Source: Basidiobolus meristosporus CBS 931.73
Lineage: Eukaryota; Basidiobolomycota; Basidiobolomycetes; Basidiobolales; Basidiobolaceae
Direction of reading: 5' to 3'
DNA: 64,000 nt
NCBI GenBank assembly: GCA_002104905.1
Contig: MCFE01000234.1
Location: 1-64,000 of the forward strand
A program made the translations under genes and the position numbers. The notes under the pieces are model-generated. The model saw only the letters and a program-made list of their open reading frames with translations. It was not told the DNA's origin and searched no databases. This document shows, piece by piece, positions 22,014-33,639 of the stretch (position 1 is its first letter; every line of letters begins with the position of its first letter).

Positions 22014-22396
22014 TTAATCCACGTATCTGCCTAGTGGAACGATGAGAAATCTGTCTAGCCCCTCGCTTCCATCTCGCCCATTATACTCATCTAAACGGGT
22101 CGCTGCTGATTCCATGTCGGCCATGTATGCAATCGCACACCCACTGCGGGAGATGCATGTGCGTTGCCACCTGAAACGACGACCAGGCCAACGACTTTTG
22201 GATGCAAGTGGCCAGGCCGGTGTTACCAATGCCCGGCCCAAACGATGACCGGGATTTCTTTACACGGTTTCGGAGCCGCTTGGGCTTGGACTTGGGCTTG
22301 CGCCTGCGCGTCTTCCATGCCTGACACACAGGGGCAGATAAAGAGCAGCATCGCCACCAGCCCAATGATCCTCCAGGTGCTGGGTGTTGATTGCAT
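22014..22396 (-). CDS. Putative small secreted protein, 108 aa, 2 exons
   Basis: Exon 1 (22396-22227) starts MQSTPSTWRIIGLVAMLLFI with CPCVSG next, a textbook signal peptide (polar start, hydrophobic core, small residues before a cleavage site). A Gln/Ala repeat (AQAQAQVQAQAA) and KPCKEIPVIVWAGHW follow. A GTAACA donor at 22226 and a TTTCAG acceptor at 22171 define a 56-bp intron. Exon 2 (22170-22014) continues in frame (QRTCISRSGCAIAYMADMES) to TAA. The mature part contains three cysteines and no known domain. The chosen ATG is the only one that yields a signal peptide. It could be a secreted effector-like or wall-associated protein; the function is unknown. Support rests on the signal peptide, splice signals and frame continuity. 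Confidence 0.55.
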
Positions 22397-22824
22397 GGCC
22401 GGCTTCTCCGTGCGGATGAAACTCCACAACCTACATGGGCCTTTGCCTTTGCAGGGCTAACTGGCAGGTGGATTGAGGCTTGCCCCTCACCTCCGGTTTC
22501 AAATTGATCCATGTCCAAGCGCCATCGATTCAGTGACTCACCGTTCCACAACCATCAAACCCAATGGCTGTCGCCGTCTCAGAAAGTTGGAGAGTGAGAC
22601 CACTTGATTCCAACTCTCCTCCATCGTCACCCTCCAGGGGCCAGTTTCTTGGACTCCATGCTGGGTGGCACAATGATATGGGGGTAGGCTGGGTGGAGAT
22701 GCTCGAATGGTGTGAAACTTGGATTTATTTATCAGTTTGGCAGGGTGGATGCTGGTGATGGTGATGGTGTTACAAATAGAGAATGCAAATGAGATTCCGT
22801 CGTTGGTTCCTGCGCCAGCCCCGT

Positions 22825-23403
22825 TTAGAGCTTGGCAGAGGGAGAAGCAGCGCGGTATCCAGGGACATAGGTCTTGTAATCCCCCTCGATATCGACAATA
22901 TTGCAGTCATGGTCGGGGACCTTGTTCTCCCACACAATGCAGCCGAAATCGGTCAGCTCCTCAAGAGCAACCATGGGGTGGTGCCAGATGCCGGCCCCGT
23001 AGTTCACTCCCTGGTTGCGGGCGAAGATGAATGCCTTCATGGTAGAGAGGTCTGGTCTGTCATCCTTGCCGTTCAAGGCAACAATGACGAGGTAGCCCTT
23101 GGAAGGACGGTCGGTGGCCATTGGGATGAAGCATTGGGAGGAGTAAGGGTGGCGTTCAAGAAGCTTGATGGGGAAGGGGATTTGGGTGGCGGGCTTGCAT
23201 CTGAACACGCACAAGTTGGGATTGGCCTTGGGGACACCGGATTGCTCAGTCTCACGGTTGTTGGTGCAAGTGGCAACGTGGTTATAGCGTTGAGCAGTTC
23301 CTTGATTAGCGCTGATGAATGCACCGTCGTGCGCACACACAACATCACCATACGCGGCGAAGTTTTCGCGAGTGGCGGGGACGGCAGTAAGATATTGGGT
23401 CAT
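22825..23403 (-). CDS. Ureidoglycolate lyase, 192 aa
   Basis: Single-exon gene. The product matches the ureidoglycolate lyase/hydrolase family (AllA/DAL3 type), which splits ureidoglycolate to glyoxylate and urea in allantoin breakdown. Visible family features are HPYSSQCFIPMA (the H-x2-SSQ core), YLVIVALNG, and the cupin-like NQGVNYGAGIWHHPMVALE near residues 130-148, followed by DFGCIVWEN. The length is in the normal range. ATG 23403-23401 (MTQYLTAVPATRENFAAYGD) is preferred over one ten codons upstream because the family usually begins near this point. The protein ends in SAKL, a good match to a PTS1 peroxisomal signal, so a peroxisomal location is likely. No other purine-catabolism gene is in the window, so clustering cannot be judged. 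Confidence 0.9.
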   Translation of the reverse strand: MTQYLTAVPATRENFAAYGDVVCAHDGAFISANQGTAQRYNHVATCTNNRETEQSGVPKANPNLCVFRCKPATQIPFPIKLLERHPYSSQCFIPMATDRPSKGYLVIVALNGKDDRPDLSTMKAFIFARNQGVNYGAGIWHHPMVALEELTDFGCIVWENKVPDHDCNIVDIEGDYKTYVPGYRAASPSAKL

Positions 23404-23409
23404 ACTGAG

Positions 23410-24904
23410 TGGAGTTGGAAGGCGGGGGGTCAAGACAGTGTCGTATTAAGGCACAATGGCCATCACTACCCATCCATTGGCGCTTTATATCGGATGGAGG
23501 GTCACACTAACAAATCAAGATTCGGATGAAATGATTTCTCTGCTACACAATTGGCGTCCCTCTCCACATCGTTCTGACCCACCAGCCATGATGCCACTGA
23601 TTTACGCGGCTCTGATGATCTGTAGCCTATTCCCATTCGGCCACTGCTAGGTCAGGGATTTTGGGGTAGATGGATGGCCATCAGGATATGATAATCTCTG
23701 ATCTCTTCATTTCCATCATCACAATCGTACACCCGCATGGTATTCGCTCACTATTATGGACTCACGATGTGGCCAGGGGAATACTTTCCATCAGCTCCCT
23801 GATTATTGGCCAATCCTCAGAGATGGTCGCAATCGGATGGGGCCACCACCACCGTCTCATGGCGAATCATGACCTTGCTTGGCTGGATGAAGAGGCCATG
23901 CTGGATCCCCTACGGTCGCCGTCCTCCGCTCCAGTATCTTTGGTACCTCAAGTATTTGATATCCGTAACCCAAAGGAACTTGACGGATCATCCGGGTAGA
24001 CTCACTTCCTTCAGGAATAGGTGTGAGCGAAGGCGCTATTCCTAGTACGTCTTGACCATACATATGTATAGAGGTGTCTCTGTACATCATGAATGCCAAT
24101 CCAAATAACGCAGTTGGAACGGCAGTGCTGACCATTTAGAAAATTCCCCTTTCTCGTTAGAAGCCACTCTGCTGTTACAATGTTGGGCGGTTTGCCACCA
24201 CTCCTGTACAACAAACGAACTGTGTGCGGGTGGATTCAAGATAATCTTGAAGCCTCCATCTAGCTTTTCTAGTTGAGGATATCCCTATGGAAAATTTCAA
24301 ATCTGGGTCTCATAAAATAATCTGCTGGCATGTTGCTGGTATTTTTCAATCAGTTTTTGGATGTTCATCACTCCAGAATCAGTGACCCGGCTGACATTGT
24401 ATTTGGCACAAAGGTGACTTTGGACCAAGTTCATCTGGGAAATGCGTTTACCTGTCCTCAAGGTGGCTGGAATTTCTGATGTACTAGTTGTGATTTCAAG
24501 GAAACTGTAATTCCTACTGGCATTCTGCATGCCTTTTTTCCTTCTTTTCATAGTGTGTAGATGCCTGATTGCCAACAACAAGTGGTCAAAGCTGCAAAGG
24601 ATATTTACAAGGTTTGAAAGATATCTGCTAGCCATGTTCCTGTTGCATAATTCCAGAGTACCAAGAAAATGATTTGAATAACAAAAAGAATTGCAGGATA
24701 TTTACTTGATTTATTCAGCTCAAATAGAGTACATATGTACTGAGGAGAGCTTTGTGAGATTAGAATTGGAATGCTCTCAAAAAACCTGGAAGCTTTGTGG
24801 GATATTTGGGGGCTTTCCAACAAGGTTGAGAATACTGGTAATATATAGGCTTTCACCTTACTAAGAATTTTCCTACTTTCACTATACCCAATGTCAGGTG
24901 ATGC
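23410..24904. other. Edge of the gene island; no supported gene
   Basis: Up to about 24250 the sequence is CpG-containing and holds only motif-free frames; part is the presumed upstream region of the ureidoglycolate lyase gene. From about 24250 it becomes CpG-poor and AT-rich. A minus-strand frame at 24297-24635 encodes a basic, motif-free peptide that may be a transposon remnant. Confidence 0.4.
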
Positions 24905-25130
24905 CCTATGAAAAAATTAAGAAAAGGCTAGCAGAGTACCATCATAATATCCACTAAGCTCCAAGTTTCCCTAAACTGTCAACTCTCAATATTTCAGGTA
25001 CTAGCAATTGGTCAGAGAAGCAGACATATTTTCCAGGAGGAGACTAAGCCAGCTAAAATTCATACCAAGCTTAGTCATCAGCTGAAGTAGTATACAGCTG
25101 GAAGTTGCAACTGAAAATTCCAAGGAAAAA
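24905..25130 (+). repeat. Dispersed repeat DR1 (+)
   Basis: Begins AAAAATTAAGAAAAGGCTAG and shares AAGTTTCCCTAAACTGTCAA and CAGGAGGAGACTAAGCC with the copies at 27548-27890 and 53510-53840. Confidence 0.55.
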
Positions 25131-25141
25131 TACTAGCTGAG

Positions 25142-25366
25142 TACTGTTGTAGACACCATAACTCCATCAAGATATTCACTCAACTTGATCACATTGATCA
25201 TTACCTACTAATCTTTGAGAATTCTGGTCAAATTCCTTGTTGGGGCTTGAAATATTTTAGCCACATCATTAGATAGCCAGAACATGAAAATACTGAAACT
25301 TGTCCAAACTGCCTAAGCTTTGCACACATGTTCTTGGGACCTTCCCAGCATTCTCTTTGCATTTAG
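25142..25366 (+). mobile_element. Copia-A LTR fragment (+)
   Basis: Starts TGTTGTAGACACC and carries ATTCCTTGTTGGGGCTTGAA and TTTGCACACATGTTCTTGGG; it breaks off before the TATA region. Confidence 0.65.
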
Positions 25367-25375
25367 GATATTAAT

Positions 25376-26330
25376 ATGGGCAATGAATGCCCTCATAGAA
25401 GTGAAGGAGAAGAAGACTTAAGGTATCAAAACAAAGGACAAAGTGCCTTCAGCCACATTTGCCACAATGTTATAGACAAATTACTAATTCAATGCTCAAG
25501 AGCAAAAATGGCAAAGAAAGCCTGGAATGCATTAGAAGACAACTACCAATCATGCTCAGCTACCAGCATTAGACAAGAAAAATCTAATTATTGGAAATAC
25601 CCTGTAGGTTGATAAGATGTAATCTGTGGGGGTAGAAATACTGATGAGGATGTGATAGTTACCCTACTGAATAACTTGCCATATGAGTTTTAGGGTCTGG
25701 GAGCAGCACTAAAATCAAGAATTGATGACCTAATATTAGATGATATATATGAAAGACTCCTGAATTAGGATTTACAAAAACCAAGTGCCAATAAGTATGA
25801 AGGAGAAAGTGCCTTGATAGGTAATGATAACCACCTATTAAGGTATTTCAGACCATCATGTTGTAAAAATTCGTATTTTCCACCTAAATATTCACCTAAC
25901 TTAGTCACTTAGATCATCACCTTCAAATCCTAGAGAATACTGACCAAATTCCTTGTCGGGATTTACTTAGAATATTTTCACCAAAATACCAGGTACCCAG
26001 AACATGAAAATTCTCAAAGTTGTCCAAACAGCCCCAAACTTTGCACACATGTTCTTGGGACCTTCCTTAACCTATTCTACGTGTTTGTAATGCCAAGACC
26101 ATGTAAAAGTATAAATACTACTTTTACATTCAATAAATCATTAAGTGAAAACCACATAATCTACTTGTTCTCCAAATCACTTCCAATATCTCCAAGACTC
26201 TTACAACACATCAAAGGTAACAGCAACATCTTTTGCAGCCTCTGCAAAAGGAAAGGACACATATCAGACTAGGACTTCAGGAAAATAGAAAATGAACAGA
26301 AAAATTCTGAATATGGAAATGATGCATCAG
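25376..26330 (+). pseudogene. Copia gag remnant (+), interrupted by a solo LTR
   Basis: Upstream part: DKLLIQCSRAKMAKKAWNAL, then LLNNLPYEF with stops and ALKSRIDDLILDDIYERLL, typical of the UBN2-type Copia gag. After the LTR insertion (25859-26208) the knuckle half follows (IFCSLCKRKGHISD), where the last zinc-binding Cys is lost to a stop. Premature stops show it is dead. Confidence 0.6.
25859..26208 (+). mobile_element. Copia-A solo LTR (+), 350 bp, perfect CATCA duplication
   Basis: TGTTGTAAAAATTC to CTCTTACAACA, flanked on both sides by CATCA (25854-25858 and 26209-26213). It contains AAGTATAAATACTACTTTTA (core promoter-like) and TCAATAAATC (poly(A)-like). It sits in the gag remnant and is the reference copy for the family. 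Confidence 0.9.
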
Positions 26331-26364
26331 GTGAGGATATACTACTCATATCTGCACTACATAT

Positions 26365-26709
26365 TGTTGTAAAGGTTTGTAACTCTATCTAGATACTTAT
26401 ATAATTATTCACTTAGACCATTACTTACAATTCTTACAAAACACTGACTAAATTCCTTGTTGGAATATTATAGAATATTTTCACCAAAATGATTAGGTCA
26501 CTAGAACATGATACCACTGAAAGTTGTCCAAACTGGTCAAGCTTTGCACACATATTCATTGGACCTTTCTAAGCATTCTCTATGTGCTTGTTGTGCCATG
26601 ACCATGTAAAAGTATACATATTACCTTTACCTTCAATATGCCATTGCATGAAAATCTCATAACCTACTTGTTGTCCCACTTAATTTCAATATCCCCAGGC
26701 CTTTTGGAA
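26365..26709 (+). mobile_element. Copia-A LTR (+), diverged
   Basis: Starts TGTTGTAAAGGTTTGTAACT and contains GTTGTCCAAACTGGTCAAGC and GTCCCACTTAATTTCAATAT. The terminal CAACA is not recognisable. A Copia pol fragment follows directly. Confidence 0.6.
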
Positions 26710-26714
26710 AATAC

Positions 26715-28030
26715 ATGACTATATACAAGGGTTCTCCAATGAGGTGTGCAGACTGTGGAGGATCACAACATTCTACACACCAAAAGGAACTTTTTTCCCA
26801 TTATCAAGAATTTCTGATCAAGAAGGATTTCATGGGTGACAATAATACACATGTTACAGTTGCAGAGGGAAATATCCAAGTAAACCTCCCAAGTAGTGAA
26901 GTAAGCCATAAACTGAACCTTCAAAGAAGTACTCCATGTACCAGAAATAGCCAAGAACCTACTGTCTGTAAGCAAGGTCACAGCAGAAGGACTCAGTTTC
27001 AGCTTTGACAATTCTGGACCCAGGATCACTGATAAAAATGGTGCCCATATTGCTTTGGATATCAGATATCAGAATCTATACAAACTAACTTATATACCAT
27101 CATATCTGGAAGCCCATATAAATGACTTAAGCTAAGAAACACCAAAGGTTTGGCACAGGAGATTTGGATGCCTGAAATTTTGATTAATTGAACAGAATGA
27201 TCAGAAACCAGCAAATTTCCAGAGTAACAGTCAATCCCCCTTTCAATTTGGAGCACTGCAAAGTCTGCATATATGGGAAATCAGCTAGACAACTGTTTAA
27301 GAGCTTAAGGTCTATCAAAATCAAGAAAAAATTAGATCTAATCTGCTTGAATCTGGGTAAGCATAAGCAAGATATATCCTTGGGTAAAATGAGCTAATTG
27401 GTAACATGTGTTGGTGACACTACAAGATATGTGTAGGTTAACTTCATGTAAAGAAAGTAGAATATCTATTTAAGACCAGGGAGTATAATGCCACAATGGA
27501 GAGAGAAGCTAATTAAGAAATCATAAATATATGCTCTTACTTTCCCTAAGAAAAATTAAGAAAAGGCCAGCAAAATACTATCACAACATCAGCTGAATTT
27601 CAAGTTTCTCAAAATTGACAACTCTCAACACCTTTGTTCTAAGCTAATGGGCAGGCATGCAAACAGATTCTCCAGGAGGAGACTAGGCCAACTAGCATCC
27701 ATACCAAGTTTGTTAAACAGCTGCCTATTACTTTCATCAAAAATTGCATTTGAAATTTTGAACCCAAGACACCTGCAGAATATCAGCAAAATACCATAAG
27801 AATACCAGCTAAATACCAGCTGATAATCAGATGGATTCCAAGTTTGAGTTTTGCATAGGGATTGGTGCATATCTCAGAACTTTTCATCCACTTCTACAAA
27901 ATTTGTGGGATGAAGCAAAAGACAACTGCACCATACTCCCCACAGCAATATGGAGTGTCAGAAAGCATAAACCAAGCAATAATGAACATGGCAGAATCTG
28001 TCATCCATGATCAAAAACTGTCCTATCCCT
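26715..28030 (+). pseudogene. Copia-A-type protease to integrase remnant (+), split by a DR1 copy
   Basis: In order: a protease-like GGSQHSTHQKELFSHYQEF (the catalytic Asp region reads C-A-D-C), the GAG-pre-integrase knuckle ending (HCKVCIYGKSARQLFKS), and integrase sequence from about 27320. DR1 is inserted at about 27548-27890, after which integrase resumes (TPQQYGVSESINQAIMNMAE). Stops and frameshifts throughout. Confidence 0.6.
27548..27890 (+). repeat. Dispersed repeat DR1 (+) inside a Copia integrase
   Basis: From AAAAATTAAGAAAAGGCCAG to GGTGCATATCTCAGAACTTT. Copia integrase sequence lies on both sides, so DR1 inserts as a unit, which supports its being mobile. Confidence 0.55.
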
Positions 28031-29960
28031 ATGAAAAGTAATTTTGTCACATGGGTAGATCCAATCTGGATCAGCCATTAGGATCCTGCACTGAGGTCTT
28101 GATAGTGCCTGCAACTTAGAATCATTGGCACTCTACACAATCTTATGGCTGTATTATGATGGCATTTTGCTGGCTTTACTGCCAAATAAAGTCAAAATCT
28201 TGATAGTGTTTCAACAGTCTTTTTGCAAGAATTGCATGTCATTTTGTCCATCTGAGTAAGTTCTATGTTTATTTGAGCAGACCTAACCAACCAATAAATC
28301 CAATTGCCTCATATGGTAAAAAACATGATGGTGCTCTGACAGCCTCTTTGCATATTCCTGCTGGTATTATATTAGCAGTATGGCAACCTACAGCTAGTTC
28401 TGTGTAATGCTACCACACCAATTTACCAAACAGTATTTCCTTTTTCTAACTCCCCTTACCCTATTCATATATTCCAATGTGGAATCTGTTATAGAAGTTT
28501 GTGATTCCACCTAAATAGTTGCCCAGCTTAGTCACTTAGATCATTACCCAAGAATTCTAGAGAATACTGACTGAAATACATTGTGGAACTTACCTGGAAT
28601 ATTTCCATTGAATTATCAGGTACCCATAACATGAATATTCTCAAAGCTGTCTAAACAGCTCCTGACCTTGCACATATGCTCTTGGGACCTTTCTAAAGCT
28701 ATTTGACATGTTTGTTATGCCAAAACCATGTCAAAGTATAAATAATACTTTTACATTCAATAAGTCATTAATTGAAAATCCACATTCCTATGAAGAACAA
28801 TTTGGTCCTGTGGGCAGATTCAATCCAGATCAGCCATCTGGATCCTGCAATGAGTCCAGCATAATGCTAGCAGCTTGGAATTATTGGCCCTCCACACAAT
28901 CTTATGACAAGATTGTGATGGCATTTTGCTGATTTTACTACCAAATAAAGTAAAAAACATATTGGTGCTTAAGTAGTCTTTTAACAAGAATTGCATGGCA
29001 TTCTAACAGTCTCAATGCACTCTACATTTGTTTGAGTAGACCTAACCAACCCAAATATCCAATTACCTTATATGACAAGAAAGCTGATGGTGTTCTGACA
29101 GCTTCATTGCAAAACTTTGCTGGCATTATAATGGCAGTACAATGGCCTACAGCTAGCTCTGTATAATGCTACTGTACCAATTTACCAAATGGAAATTTCT
29201 TTTTTTACCTCCCTTGCACTTTTCAGATATTCCACTGTAGAATCACCACTCTTTATTTGCCTACCCACTACTACCTTGGGTACTACACATAGAGCTAAAA
29301 TCAAAAAGAACTATGGCCTCCTTCTTACTTACCTCCATATATGATTACACTGGCTGCAATTAACACACTTCTATCACCTTAACTTTAAGGCTTTTTAGTG
29401 TGAAACTGGCAAAATTACCATATACCCTATATTGCTGGTAACATATACACCTTGCAAATATATGCTTGGTTGCCACCACTTTTACCATGAATACCTCCTG
29501 AAAATCCGCCAAGAACTTCTTGGTTTTTAACCAATATATTCTTTCTCCCTGCTGGATTCTAGTCCTCATTGTAGGTGTGCTCTGGATTTGCTTGTGTGAT
29601 ATCCATATTGAATGGTGTGGAAACTGGCTTGTGAACAAGCATAAACCAGCATACTTTGATAAAGTTCCCTACAAAAAAAATTGCTTGGTCCCACCAGTGG
29701 ATCCAATCTGGATCAGCCATCAGGATCTGGCAATGAGACCATCAGAATGCCAGCAGCTTGGAATATTGATCTTCCACACAATATTACAATGGGATTGTAA
29801 TGGTGTTTTGCTGATTTTACTGCCAAATAAAGTAAGAAACTTGACAGTGCTTAAGCAGTCTTTTGATGGGAATTGCATGGCATTCCAATGGTCCTAATGA
29901 GCACATAATTTATTAGAGCAGATCTAGCAAACCAATATTATAGAATATATACTTTGCATA
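28031..29960 (-). mobile_element. Tnp2-type DNA transposon fragments with a Copia-A LTR piece (28486-28784, +) between them
   Basis: Three partial copies of a roughly 450-bp non-coding module (landmarks: GATCCAATCTGGATCAGCC, TTTACTGCCAAATAAAGT, CCTACAGCTAG) lie at 28031-28485, 28785-29260 and 29655-29960. The stretch 29230-29655 parallels 60230-60680, where it joins the C-terminal end of the Tnp2 coding region. Hence these are probably 3' parts of that transposon. 28486-28784 is a forward Copia-A LTR missing its end. Confidence 0.5.
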
Positions 29961-30019
29961 TTTGCACTGATGATAACCCAAAATAAGGTTCTGCAGACTT
30001 GGTATACAAGACTTATTCT

Positions 30020-30505
30020 GCTGTACTGTGCCACATTGAGCCTTAACTGCCAATAAGGACCTCAGCATGTCAGAGCAGCATACCAGACCTGTACTTGTCT
30101 ACCAAGTGTGAGACATAATTCAACATTTCATGTGAAGTGGCTCCAATATTTCATCCACTGGGTGGGAGAGGATTCATTTTTGTCTTTTTTCTGGGATCAA
30201 TATTGTGCATGATATGTTTAATCATAGAAGGATTAAAGGCATACATTTGGTACAGAATATGCGTAGCACTCTGTTTCTATCTCCAGTGGTATGTAACATG
30301 TGACCAAAATGCATGGCACTCTGTGGGTTCACTGCTACTATCTGGCACTATAAGTACTTTGTATAGTTTGATTTTTGAGACAATAATTAAGTGTAGTGCC
30401 AGATAGTACTGGTGGGTCAAGATACGGCCATGCATTTTTGTGACACATAACAAGCCTCTGGAGCTAGATTTGGAGCGCTATAGGTATTGAATACTAAATG
30501 CATGC
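30020..30505. mobile_element. Truncated Fold-F palindromic MITE
   Basis: Shares TGTGCCACATTGAGCC, ATGCATGGCACTCTG, CTATCTGGCACTATA and the mirrored TAGTGCCAGATAGTACTGG with the complete copies. The right arm is cut off before its terminal repeat, where a Gypsy-D LTR end begins. Confidence 0.6.
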
Positions 30506-30522
30506 CCTCAATCCTGCTACAA

Positions 30523-30990
30523 TGTAGTGGGGCCACAGTGACACCCACTGACAGATGTGCTCATTCCCATATTTTCTACTCCCCTATTTCTCTACTACAT
30601 GTTTATTAGTTTTATCCCATTTGTCTTACCTGATCAGTACTATCCCATAAGCCAGTTGACTACCACACCTGCTTACCTTATTGCATTAGTAATCCCTCAC
30701 ATTATGTAAGATTACTAGCTGTAGGTGCTTCTATATTAGGCAAGTGCCCACGTCAGTACCTGTTGTAGTGGGGTTGCAGTGACACCCACTGACTGATGTG
30801 CTCATTCCTATATTTTTTCTTCCCTATTTCTCTACTGACCTGATTTTAGTTTTATCCCATTTGTCTTACTTGATCAGTACTATCCCATATGCTGGCTGAC
30901 TATCACACCTGCTTACCTTATTTCAAAGTTATCCCTCACTTTATGTAAGATTACTAGCTATAAGTACTTCTATTAGTACAACCTCTTAAG
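30523..30990 (+). repeat. Two tandem 5' segments of the Gypsy-D LTR
   Basis: Both start TGTAGTGGGG (30523 and 30764), about 241 bp apart, and share GACACCCACTGAC, TTTTATCCCATTTGTCTTAC and GTAAGATTACTAGCT. Neither continues into the rest of the LTR. Confidence 0.65.
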
Positions 30991-30999
30991 TGTTAGCCC

Positions 31000-31852
31000 A
31001 CTCTTCATCATTTCACTCCATGGCTTCATAGATCTTCAATATCTTTTTATCTTTGGCTTTGGAATGTACTCCATATTGTCTCCCTCCCATGCTGTGATGG
31101 GTTTTTCTGTGGGCTTTATCTTTGGGCACTGTTGTTATGCTTCAAATACTGTTACATTGGGGAATGGCTCAATTCTTGGCTATGATATTGAGCTTCTTGG
31201 GTTCCTTTGCAGCAAAGATACTACTCTTTCTACCTGGGATATTGATTACTCAACACCTTTTATCCGCTTGTCCTGATTCTGGACTTTTTCCTGATTTCTT
31301 GGCGCCATTGCATCTATACTATCAGCCACTTCACCTAATTGCCTCATTAATGCTTTGGTATGAGTTGACAACATACTTGCTAATATGGGTAGTGATGATG
31401 TTATTATGGCAAATTGCTGGTCTTTAACTGAAGGTACTGCTTTTGCTACTTTCTCATGTGCCTCACCAATATGGTCAGCTTGCAGCTCCTCAGAGATTCC
31501 CAATTGCCTACTTGACTGAGAGCCTGAGGAGTCCACTGAGGTGGTGTATAAGTCAAGGGAAAAATATGTCCAACACTTCTGAAGTATTTTGTGTGTGGGG
31601 TGTTCTTTGGGTGCAATAACCTCTGGCAAAAGCTTGCTAGGAATACTTGGGTTCTGTCTCTAATCTAATGTGATGGGGAATAAAGCCACAAGCTTGTCAA
31701 GGGAAAACTATTGAGCTACAATCCCCAACTTAGTTGGTGTCTTAACAAAAGCATGTGCTGGGCTCAGCATCCTTTGAGATCACAATGCACTAAAGCTTCC
31801 AAAGTCAAAACAACTGTAAAATCCACCAGCAGGGACTTGATAAGAATGCAGC
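31000..31852 (-). pseudogene. Gypsy-D leader and gag N-terminus (-)
   Basis: Immediately inside the LTR at 31853 comes a leader of about 225 bp. A minus-strand frame of 127 codons then follows at 31629-31246 (PEVIAPKEHPTHKILQKCWT, KVAKAVPSVKDQQFAIITSS, LGEVADSIDAMAPRNQEK), consistent with a Gypsy gag start. It stops prematurely and no downstream pol is attached. Confidence 0.5.
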
Positions 31853-32605
31853 TGTAGTCAATAGTTACAACAACAGAAAAGTATCTTTGCCTGTACATGA
31901 ACAAACTTGGGAAAGAATCAAATATGATAAAAGATATCTACTCGGAGTATTCCTCACCAGTAGTGACTCCAAGGTCACTTGGCTGTCAGCACAGTTTCCT
32001 GGCATTATCCTATGGTCTGGGGTTGGAAGTCCTGGTAGTAGCAGGTAGCAGTGATCACACTAATCAACAAGTTGGTATATTGATAAAAGGGATGATGATT
32101 TATTGTTGAGGGATTGCCTCCCTTATATACTTTTCTCACTGGCTAAGGGATTACTAACCATGGTGTACCAGAAGGTTCTGGATATCAATAGAAATCTTAA
32201 TGATATCAAAATGACCTAAGAGTACTCTTAGTAGGTGCTGGAAGGTTCTAAGAGGCACAGCACATACAACCAATCAGGAATCAGCACTCTGAAACCTGTG
32301 TAACATTGGGATATTATATGTGGTATGGAAATGGTAGGGACAGTGACATGGGTTAATCATGTGTTACAGGTACTGGCATGGGCACCTACCTAATATAGAA
32401 GCACCTGCAGCTAGTAATCTTACATAATGTGAGGGATAACTTATGCAATAAGGTAAGCAGGTGTGGTAGTCAATTGGCTAATGGGATAGTACTGCTCAGG
32501 TAAGACAAATGGGATAAAACTAAAATAGGTGTAGTAGAGATATAGGGAAGTAGAAAATATGGGAATGAGCACATCTGTCAGTGGGTGTCACTGTACCCCA
32601 CTACA
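31853..32605 (-). mobile_element. Gypsy-D LTR (-), 753 bp
   Basis: Ends are TGTAGTCAATAG and CCCCACTACA. Read on the minus strand it contains AGTATATAAGGGAGGC followed by CAATAAATCATCATCC, the promoter and poly(A) arrangement of an LTR. The leader and gag lie on its internal side. Confidence 0.7.
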
Positions 32606-32904
32606 CTGCATTATTCCCTTCAGTGGGCACACTGTACACAGTGCCTTTTTTTGCTGTAGCCCTGCTTGTTGTACTGAACATCAAAGCAAGCTGTTATCCA
32701 ACAATTCTTCTGCTGCTGTCAGCAGTGGGGTTTGGTTGGGAACCAGATAACTTTGCTTTATTTTTTGGCAGCATATATAAGGCAGTGAGTCAAACCAAAG
32801 GGGAAATGGTGTTACATATTTGTGTATATGTGGTACCACAACTTTACTTATAATGCTTACAATGGCAGGTCATAACTGAGTCTTAAATAAATGTAGGTGC
32901 AATA

Positions 32905-33633
32905 GACTAGTACTGTTGGATAGTGGCACATTGAGCCATAAGTGCCACATGTTGCCATAGTGTGCCAGAGAGGCCAAGTGCGCCTATACTTGGCCACAGA
33001 GTGTGAAACATTGCCCTTCATCTTGATGCATAGCAGCCCTGTGTTTCACCCACCATACTGGAGAAAATCCATTTTTTGAACTTTTTCTTGGATCAATGTT
33101 GTGCAGGATGAGTAAGAGCACAGAAGGACTGAAGACATGCATCTGGTACTCAACACCCATGGCACTCTGAGTCTTGCCCCTGTGGCCGGTATCATGTCAC
33201 AAAAGTGCATGGCACTCTCCTGGTCCTCAGGTATCATCTGGCACTATATTTAAATATTAGCCCTGGAATAAAACATATACTAAGCACTTACAATGACAGA
33301 TAGTACCTGTGGACCAAGATAGTGCCATGCACTTTTGTGACATGATACCGGCCACAGGATCTAGATTCAGAGTGCCATGGGTATTGAGTACCAGATGCAA
33401 GTTTTCAGTCCTTCTGTGCTCTTACTCATCCTGCACAACATTGATCCAAAAAGAAAGTTCAAAAAATGGATTTTCTCCATAATGTAGGGCAAAACACAAG
33501 GCTGCTTTGCATGAAGATGAAGAGCTATGTGTCATACTTTGTGGCCAAGCTTAGGTGTACTTTGCCTCTCTGGCACACAATGGCACTATTTGGCAATCAT
33601 GGCTCAATCTGACACTTTCCAATGGAACAAGTC
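32905..33633. mobile_element. Fold-F palindromic MITE, 729 bp
   Basis: Terminal inverted repeats GACTAGTACTGTTGGATAGT and CCAATGGAACAAGTC are flanked by TA on both sides. The arms mirror each other over nearly the whole length; for example TTTGTGACATGATACCGGCC on the right mirrors GGCCGGTATCATGTCACAAA on the left. No coding capacity. Confidence 0.85.
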
Positions 33634-33639
33634 TAAGGT

